Positions 14,984 to 19,944 of a DNA stretch of 22,147 bases are shown here, one piece after another. The notes under the pieces were generated by a model. The model was not told the DNA's origin, ran no database searches, and worked only from the letters and a program-made list of their open reading frames with translations. The stretch's first letter is position 1. Every line of letters begins with the position of its first letter. The DNA is taken from NCBI GenBank assembly GCA_012510625.1, contig JAAZHP010000027.1, positions 1-22,147 on the forward strand. Reading direction: 5' to 3'. Made by a program: the position numbers and the translations under genes. This DNA comes from Bacillota bacterium. Lineage in GTDB: Bacteria > Bacillota > Dethiobacteria > DTU022.

Positions 14984-15916
14984 TTACATTGCCGGGGGCT
15001 CTCCGCCGGGCGGAATGCTTCTTTCTTTCTTCCGCCGGCCGGCCCGGACCAGCCAAGAGATTAAGAAGACCAGCAGCGCTAGGATGACCAGCGCCGGCAG
15101 CAGCGTCGACAGGGCAATCAAAATAAAAGCCGCCGCCGACGAGATAAAGTTGATGCTGCGGAAAAACGCCTCTTTCATCCGTTTCCCCATGTTTTCAAAG
15201 GGTTTCGGTGATATGGTCTGGGTATCGATAACCTCTTCCCTGATGGAGAGATGAATTGTCGCGAGGGCAACCTGGTCCTGCAGGCGGGTAAAATTCATCG
15301 TATTGAGCTCGATCTCACCCCGCACCCGGGAAAGCTCCCGTTCAACCTGCAGGATCTCCTCCACCGTTTTGGCCTGGGCCAGGATTTCGCGCAGCCGCTC
15401 CTCTTCGGCTTTCAGGTTTTTAATCCTTGTTTCCAGATCCAGGAAGGGTAGGGTGACATCTTCACTGTTTTTTTGAACATGTGCCGCCTCTCCCAGCTCC
15501 TGCAGCCGGGAGATAAAGCTGTCAAACTGATTTTCGGGAACACGCAGGGTCAGATCCGCCGCGTGATGTCCTTCGCGAAACTCGTAGATCTGGGACTCGC
15601 TGACGATGCCGCCGCTGTCAGCGGTCATCTGTTCAATGGTCTCTACTGCTTTGCGTGTATTCGATACTGTCAGCGAAAGGGATCCTTTGCGGATCACGTA
15701 GCGGGGACTTCCGGCTGAATCTTCTTCTCCCGGTGCATCCCCTTCGGTAATGGAATGGTTCTCCGATTCCCTCCATTCGCTCTCCCCGGGTGGTGCCGCC
15801 TGATAATCCCCGGCCACACTCCCTTTAGAGGCGCTGCAGCCGGCGATAAGCATGGCCCAAAGGAGAAGCAGCGCCGCCCATATTAATAAGGATACTTTTT
15901 TTCTCTTTATAACCAT
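14984..15916 (-). CDS. DUF4349 lipoprotein
   Basis: A 310-residue predicted lipoprotein. ATG 15916 is preferred because GGGAGG lies just upstream and the longer frame would include it. A signal peptide ends at a lipobox LIAGC (Cys27). The domain beginning RYVIRKGSLSLTVSNTRKAV and continuing to LRVPENQFDSFISRLQELG is DUF4349, with a following coiled coil (about residues 165-210, LDLETRIKNLKAEEERL). A C-terminal membrane helix (about 255-290) and a basic tail follow. The mixture of a lipid anchor and a C-terminal helix is typical of DUF4349. It would be a substrate of lipoprotein processing and, in principle, of the Lnt next door. Function unknown. Confidence 0.88.
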   Translation of the reverse strand: MVIKRKKVSLLIWAALLLLWAMLIAGCSASKGSVAGDYQAAPPGESEWRESENHSITEGDAPGEEDSAGSPRYVIRKGSLSLTVSNTRKAVETIEQMTADSGGIVSESQIYEFREGHHAADLTLRVPENQFDSFISRLQELGEAAHVQKNSEDVTLPFLDLETRIKNLKAEEERLREILAQAKTVEEILQVERELSRVRGEIELNTMNFTRLQDQVALATIHLSIREEVIDTQTISPKPFENMGKRMKEAFFRSINFISSAAAFILIALSTLLPALVILALLVFLISWLVRAGRRKKERSIPPGGEPPAM

Positions 15917-15977
15917 TTCCCCGCCTCCCATTTATTCTTTAGACAACACGGCGTGAAGCAAAGTTCCCGGCCTTTGT

Positions 15978-16382
15978 TCAAATTACCCGGTGTCCCAGCC
16001 CCACCGCCACTTCGTTAAGATGCAGCAGTCCGATGGCAAAGAAAACGGCCACGGCGATGTGATCTCCGCCGCGGGCTATGCCCACCTTTCCGCCCACGTT
16101 CAAACCCAGGGCTTTGGGCATCACCTGGGCCAGTGCTTCCCGGGCCGCCCCTGCAACCGCTCCTTCCTCCTGGTGAGAACTGCCAATCACCTGCTCCCGC
16201 CTGGCGGCTACGATCGCCCTCTCCACAACTTTCTGCGGAGAGCTTAAAAACTCTCCGCCATAATCAACAGCAGAAGATTTAATTCCTTTAGCCAAATGCT
16301 TTTTTTGTAAAACCGATTCATCTTCGCGAGACGGGGTCATGGAAATTTCAATGGCCGCCCTGGCCACTTCGCGGCTGTCCAT
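15978..16382 (-). CDS. hutP: HutP-family RNA-binding regulator
   Basis: HutP of Bacillus is a histidine- and magnesium-dependent RNA-binding antiterminator of the histidine utilisation operon; many Clostridia carry orphan homologues. The 134-residue product (ATG 16382, after GGGAGG) shows the family blocks: DSREVARAAIEISM at the start, then YGGEFLSSPQKVVERAIVAAR, HQEEGAVAGAAREALAQV (70-87) and GLNVGGKVGIARGGDHIAVAVFFAIGLLHLNEVAVGLGHR, the last being highly characteristic. A longer frame upstream starts in the leader and is not used. No hut gene is present, so its target is unknown. It has a near-consensus promoter at 16425-16453 and precedes the DUF4349 gene by 61 bases. Confidence 0.9.
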   Translation of the reverse strand: MDSREVARAAIEISMTPSREDESVLQKKHLAKGIKSSAVDYGGEFLSSPQKVVERAIVAARREQVIGSSHQEEGAVAGAAREALAQVMPKALGLNVGGKVGIARGGDHIAVAVFFAIGLLHLNEVAVGLGHRVI

Positions 16383-16424
16383 AATAAAAATCCTCCCGGC
16401 AACATAGTCCGCTCTATTAATTTT

Positions 16425-16453
16425 ATTATCTTCCAGCAAGTTAAAAAGAGCAA
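16425..16453 (-). promoter_or_regulatory. Sigma-A-type promoter of hutP
   Basis: On the minus strand TTGCTC (16448-16453), a 17-base spacer and GATAAT (16425-16430). The transcript would start near 16418, about 36 bases before the hutP ATG. Confidence 0.7.
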
Positions 16454-16500
16454 GTAAATAATTCCGGCGGGCGGGATGAGGGCTAAAAAAAACAGAAGCC

Positions 16501-16891
16501 TGATACGACCTTCGCTCCGGCTGATAGCGATCCCGATACAGCCCGGTACAACTGCAGGCTGTACCGGACCGCAGTTGGAACCGCCATCAACCTTTGCCCG
16601 ACCGGTAAAGATCCTTGTTGAAACCGGCAGCGGTCAGGTGACCGCTGCCGATCTCAGCCTGGGTCTCCTGAGCGTAAGTATGAAAGACCTCTACCGATCT
16701 TGGCTCGACCGTAACAGATCCCTGCAGACCCTGCCATAATCGTGCTGACTATGACAGAGCCTTTGAGAACCTGCTACGATCTTCCCTCCGGCTGATCACA
16801 AGCCCGGCATTTATAAGACCTGTGATCAACCTTCGGCCGGCTGCAGCGAAGCCCCTTTGACCTCGCTGCAGCCTGGGCCCGGCCGTAGCAG
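16501..16891. repeat. Dense array of inverted repeats, candidate structured RNA/DNA element
   Basis: No gene is supported here, but perfect inverted repeats follow one another: CCGGTACA (16543-16550) with TGTACCGG (16560-16567); CGGCAGCGGTCA (16625-16636) with TGACCGCTGCCG (16639-16650); TGATCACA (16793-16800) with TGTGATCA (16821-16828); GGCTGCAGCGA (16839-16849) with TCGCTGCAGCC (16863-16873). An 8-bp outer pair CTGCTACG (16771-16778) with CGTAGCAG (16884-16891) encloses the last two as a three-way junction. Several loops also match sequence just outside their stem. Two 22-base copies (16504-16525 and 16775-16796, 20 of 22 identical) recur. A run of eight A at 16485-16492 would end a minus-strand transcript with U8. 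Strand and function are open. Confidence 0.6.
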
Positions 16892-16947
16892 ACCTCTGTT
16901 TCATCTATAGTCTGTCCGGAATGAAATATTTTATGACTGCAGGACAA

Positions 16948-16976
16948 TTTTTAACCGGAAATGGTTCTGATATAAT
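16948..16976 (+). promoter_or_regulatory. Extended -10 promoter of the candidate small RNA
   Basis: TGATATAAT at 16968-16976 is an extended -10 (TG, one base, TATAAT). The -35 position, 17 bases upstream, reads TTTTTA (16948-16953), which is weak and typical of extended -10 promoters. Predicted start near 16983. Confidence 0.6.
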
Positions 16977-16982
16977 GGACTG

Positions 16983-17135
16983 AAAAATTTTATTATTGTG
17001 CTAATAAAAAATTTTTATATTATTGAAGGATTATTAGCTCTGTAGTGGAATATAATAAAAAAACAGGTTGAGCACAAACCTAACCTCCTACACTATATAT
17101 CCTTTCAATACAGGGATTTGCCCTGTATTTTTTTT
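16983..17135 (+). ncRNA. Candidate small non-coding RNA of about 150 nt
   Basis: A promoter (16968-16976) and a perfect intrinsic terminator (17107-17135) bracket about 153 bases without a credible reading frame. A rod can form: TATTGAAGGAT (17021-17031) pairs with ATCCTTTCAATA (17099-17110) with one bulge, and TGTAG (17041-17045) with CTACA (17088-17092). Inside, AGGTT (17065-17069) pairs with AACCT (17077-17081). Just after this hairpin is ACCTCCT (17083-17089), identical to the anti-Shine-Dalgarno sequence of 16S rRNA. The region is AT-rich, unlike the hairpin array before it. It does not match an RNA family I know; a 6S-like RNA is possible from size and rod shape but is not claimed. Confidence 0.55.
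17107..17135 (+). terminator. Intrinsic terminator of the candidate small RNA
   Basis: AATACAGGG (17107-17115) pairs perfectly with CCCTGTATT (17121-17129) around ATTTG and is followed by TTTTTT (17130-17135). The T-run is on the plus strand only, so it ends the small RNA and not the znu operon coming from the other side. Confidence 0.9.
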
Positions 17136-17180
17136 ACCCCTGCGCCTCCGCCCCGCCCGGTTAAGGCCAAAAGTATTCGT

Positions 17181-17984
17181 TCACCCGTCACGCGGACGGT
17201 AAAGCAGGGAGATGACAAAGATCAGGGCCATGAAGAGAACGATGGCCGCTCCGGAAGGAAGATCCAGGAAATAAGAGAGGATTAGGCCGCCGGCGCTGCC
17301 GCCGATTCCGGTGGCCAGCGACAGGCAAAACATGGTCCGGTAATTTCTGCTGAAGCGGTACCCCGTAGCTGCGGGGATTACCAGGAGCGCCGAGGCGAGA
17401 ACAATTCCCACCAGCTTTACCGAAACCATTACCGTCAGCGCCATTGCCGCCAGCAGACCAAAGTAAAGAAATTTAACCGGAAGACCGCTGGCTACCGCGG
17501 TCTCTTCATCAAAGGAGATGGCCAGCAGCTCTTTAAAGAAAATGGCGATGAAGAGCAGCACTATGGCCGCCACCGCGGCCAGCAGGCGCAGATCGGCGGC
17601 TGAAACAGAAAGGATGTTTCCGAAAAGCAGGGAAAAGATCTCCGGATAGTAGCCCCTTAAACTGCTCAGCAGGGCTATCCCCAAGGCCATACCGGCGGCA
17701 AAGAAGATACCGATAACGGTATCCTCATACAATCGTCCCCGCCTGCTGATATGCCCGGTAGCCAGCGCGGTGGCCACGGCAAAGGCGCTGCCGCACCAGA
17801 ATGGATCCAGCCCTGTAACCAGGCCCAGGGCAATTCCCGCCAGGGCGGTGTGCGAGATGCCCACCCCGAGAAAAGAGAGCCGTTTAAGGACGACAAAGAA
17901 GGCCACCGCCGAGCAAAGGGCGCCGGTCAGCACCGCTGCCAGCAGGGCGTGCTGCATGAAGCTGTAAGAGAACATTTCAGCCAT
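17181..17984 (-). CDS. znuB: Zinc/manganese ABC transporter permease
   Basis: A 267-residue permease of the ABC-3 family that imports zinc or manganese. About eight hydrophobic segments are visible. Family landmarks include FFVVLKRLSFLGVGISHTAL near the start, the YEDTVIGIFFAAGMALGI block, and the VSVKLVGIVLASALLVIPAA segment. ATG 17984 is chosen; it overlaps the end of znuC by eight bases, with GAGGA upstream, and the frame going further up is not used. ATG 17975 would be the alternative. It is the last gene of znuA-znuC-znuB. Confidence 0.92.
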   Translation of the reverse strand: MAEMFSYSFMQHALLAAVLTGALCSAVAFFVVLKRLSFLGVGISHTALAGIALGLVTGLDPFWCGSAFAVATALATGHISRRGRLYEDTVIGIFFAAGMALGIALLSSLRGYYPEIFSLLFGNILSVSAADLRLLAAVAAIVLLFIAIFFKELLAISFDEETAVASGLPVKFLYFGLLAAMALTVMVSVKLVGIVLASALLVIPAATGYRFSRNYRTMFCLSLATGIGGSAGGLILSYFLDLPSGAAIVLFMALIFVISLLYRPRDG

Positions 17985-18765
17985 CAGGATCTTCCTCGCT
18001 TGTTGCCGCCATCTCCAGCAGATCGTATGTGCAGCGGTAGGCTTTTTGCAGGGCGGGACTGTGCAGAACCTGCTGCGGCTCGCCATGGATATGCATGGTC
18101 CGGTTGATGCAGAGGAGCCGGTCGGCCAAACCGGCCAGGGAGACAATATCGTGCGATACGAGCAGAAGGGTTAAGCCGTAATTTTGCTGCAGCAGGCGGA
18201 GCCGCTCCAGGAAAAGCTGCTGCACGTTCAGATCCAGGCCGGTGGAGGGTTCATCCAAAAGCAGCAGCTCCGGCCGGCGGACCAGGGCCCGGGCCAGGAG
18301 CACCCGCTGCTGCTCGCCGCCGGATAGATCGCCAAAAGGGCGCGCGGCCAGGTGGAGTGCATCCACCGCGGCCAGCATCTCGCGGCAGGCCTCCTTTTCT
18401 TCCCGCCTCAGCGCGCGCAGTAATGTCCGGGGAGAGTAGCAGCCCGTCATTACCACGTCTTCGGCCGAAAGCGGAAAGCGCCGGTCATAAGAGCGGTTTT
18501 GCGGGATATAGCCGATTTTTTCTCTTACCGGGCCGAGGTTCCCGGCCGGGAGGCCGAACATCAGGATCCGGCCGGCAGAAGGCTTAATTAATCCGAGCAG
18601 GGCCTGCAGAAGGGTGGTTTTGCCGCCCCCGTTGGGGCCAATGAGGCCAATCATTTCGCCGCGCTTTACTTCAAAGGTAATCTCCTGCAACACCGGGGCG
18701 GCGCCTCTCTTCACTGAAAGCCCCTCGACTAAAATAACCGTGTTGTTGTTATTCTGAGAAGGCAT
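17977..18765 (-). CDS. znuC: Zinc/manganese ABC transporter ATP-binding protein
   Basis: The ATPase of the metal importer, 262 residues. Walker A is GPNGGGKTT (43-51), the signature is LSGGEQQRV (147-155), Walker B is LLLLDEP (167-173), followed by STGLD, and the H-loop sits in LLVSHDI. ATG 18765 overlaps the end of znuA by 17 bases, indicating translational coupling. The short C-terminal tail after the ATPase core reads LLEMAATSEEDPDG. Confidence 0.95.
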   Translation of the reverse strand: MPSQNNNNTVILVEGLSVKRGAAPVLQEITFEVKRGEMIGLIGPNGGGKTTLLQALLGLIKPSAGRILMFGLPAGNLGPVREKIGYIPQNRSYDRRFPLSAEDVVMTGCYSPRTLLRALRREEKEACREMLAAVDALHLAARPFGDLSGGEQQRVLLARALVRRPELLLLDEPSTGLDLNVQQLFLERLRLLQQNYGLTLLLVSHDIVSLAGLADRLLCINRTMHIHGEPQQVLHSPALQKAYRCTYDLLEMAATSEEDPDG

Positions 18766-19672
18766 CTTTTAACACCGCCATGTTGTAGCGCATTAAATTT
18801 AGGTAGCTGTCCCTTTTAGGAAGTCCTTCTCTGCCCAGCGGATCAAGCAAAATTACCTTGCCCCCAATTTCACGGGCAATCATCTCCGCCACGGATTTTG
18901 AAAGCTGGGGCTCAGCGGCGACTACCCGGACGCCATGGCTCCGGCAGAGGTCGACCAGCCCGGCAATCCAGGCCGCCGAGGGCTCCTGGCCGGGGAAATC
19001 CGTGATTACCGCCGCCTGATCCAGCCCGTAGCGGGCGGCAAAATATTGCCAGGCGGCATGCACGGAGACAAAACTTTTTTCCGGCAAAGGGTCCAGCGAT
19101 GAGCGGATCTCACTGTCAAGGGCGGTCAACTCCTTCTGGTAGGCGGCCAAATTGGACCGGTAATAATCTGCATTATGCGGATCCGCTTCTGACATTGCTT
19201 CAACGAGGGCCGGGCAGAGGTAATCTCTCACTGTCAGGGGATCCAGCCAGAGATGAGGATTGAAGGCCTCGTCTGCCTCCGGCTGCGGCCTCCATCCCCG
19301 CTGCAAGGCAGCTTCGGCGAGATTCAAAATAATCAGACTGTGGGAGCGGGCGGAGGCCATCTCTGCCGCCCAATCATCCAGTCTTCCACCGATGTGGCAT
19401 AGGAGCTGTGCCCGGGAGATATTTTTGGCCTGCTCCGTGGTTGGTTCAAAGGTGTGCGGGCTGGCTCCCGCGGGCAGGAGGGCAGTTACGATCACCTTTT
19501 CACCGCCCAGTTGTCTTACCATGTCGGCCAGGGGGAAGATGGTCGCCACAACTTCTATGCCGGCGTTTTCACCTGCCGGCGGAAGGGGCTCTCTTTCGCA
19601 GCTGGTATTATAAAGGGCGCTCATGCCCAGCAATAACAGCAGCAAGCCCATCTTACAAGCAGCTTTTTTCAT
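18749..19672 (-). CDS. znuA: Zinc/manganese ABC transporter substrate-binding lipoprotein
   Basis: A cluster A-I metal-binding protein of 307 residues. ATG 19672 is chosen: the promoter at 19759-19787 would start transcription near 19752, which excludes the longer frame beginning at 19753. A signal peptide ends at Cys25 (YNTSC, a loose lipobox). Metal ligands expected of the family are visible: H73 (GASPHTFEP), H140 (FNPHLWLDP) and H205 (VSVHAAWQYFAARYG), with AEPQLS near 253. The His-rich loop of many ZnuA proteins is missing, so zinc versus manganese cannot be decided from this sequence. It starts a three-gene operon with znuC and znuB. Confidence 0.92.
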   Translation of the reverse strand: MKKAACKMGLLLLLLGMSALYNTSCEREPLPPAGENAGIEVVATIFPLADMVRQLGGEKVIVTALLPAGASPHTFEPTTEQAKNISRAQLLCHIGGRLDDWAAEMASARSHSLIILNLAEAALQRGWRPQPEADEAFNPHLWLDPLTVRDYLCPALVEAMSEADPHNADYYRSNLAAYQKELTALDSEIRSSLDPLPEKSFVSVHAAWQYFAARYGLDQAAVITDFPGQEPSAAWIAGLVDLCRSHGVRVVAAEPQLSKSVAEMIAREIGGKVILLDPLGREGLPKRDSYLNLMRYNMAVLKDAFSE

Positions 19673-19758
19673 TGGAGCTTCTTCCCCCGGAAGTGTAGAT
19701 GTATTGGAGTCATCATAGTAATTGCCGGTGATTTTCAGTATGCCGTCTGCCACCTTTA

Positions 19759-19787
19759 ATCTTACTCGTTTGAAATAGAAATATCAA
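19759..19787 (-). promoter_or_regulatory. Sigma-A-type promoter of znuACB
   Basis: On the minus strand TTGATA (19782-19787), a 17-base spacer and TAAGAT (19759-19764). Start near 19752 gives a leader of about 80 bases before ATG 19672. No Zur- or MntR-like palindrome that I can recognise overlaps it. Confidence 0.7.
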
Positions 19788-19843
19788 GAATTAATGGAAC
19801 GGGCATGCGGCGGAGGGAATATTCAAAAACAGGCACACTGCCC

Positions 19844-19858
19844 ATGTTGTCGCAACAT
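19844..19858. promoter_or_regulatory. Small palindrome in the znuA-glgP intergenic region
   Basis: ATGTTG (19844-19849) is separated by TCG from CAACAT (19853-19858), a 15-bp perfect palindrome between the divergent znuA and glgP promoters. It could be a repressor site or chance. Confidence 0.3.
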
Positions 19859-19886
19859 TCTCACTTAGCAAAAGTTAACGCTTAAA

Positions 19887-19915
19887 TTACCCAGTAAAAT
19901 ATGCTTAAATATAAA
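19887..19915 (+). promoter_or_regulatory. Possible promoter of glgP
   Basis: TTACCC (19887-19892), a 17-base spacer and TATAAA (19910-19915), giving a start near 19922 and a leader of about 23 bases before ATG 19945. Confidence 0.45.
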
Positions 19916-19944
19916 TGGAGACTATCCCTAAAGGAGCAATATCT

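Noticed and set aside
16485..16500. Minus-strand terminator formed by the T8 tract upstream of hutP
   Set aside because: Only a 4-bp stem (GAAG with CTTC) precedes the T-run, too weak for an intrinsic terminator on its own; kept only as a hint about orientation of the array.
16476..16739. 87-codon plus-strand frame over the hairpin array
   Set aside because: No ribosome site, low-complexity composition, no recognisable family and it lies across several perfect inverted repeats. Better explained as a chance frame in structured DNA.
16501..16891. Integron attC-like array or CRISPR
   Set aside because: No repeated spacer pattern, no constant-length repeats and no integrase or cas genes.
17061..17090. 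Minus-strand AGGAGG with a GTG start giving a 13-codon peptide
   Set aside because: The AGGAGG is the complement of the ACCTCCT in the small RNA on the plus strand, and the peptide is too short to support.
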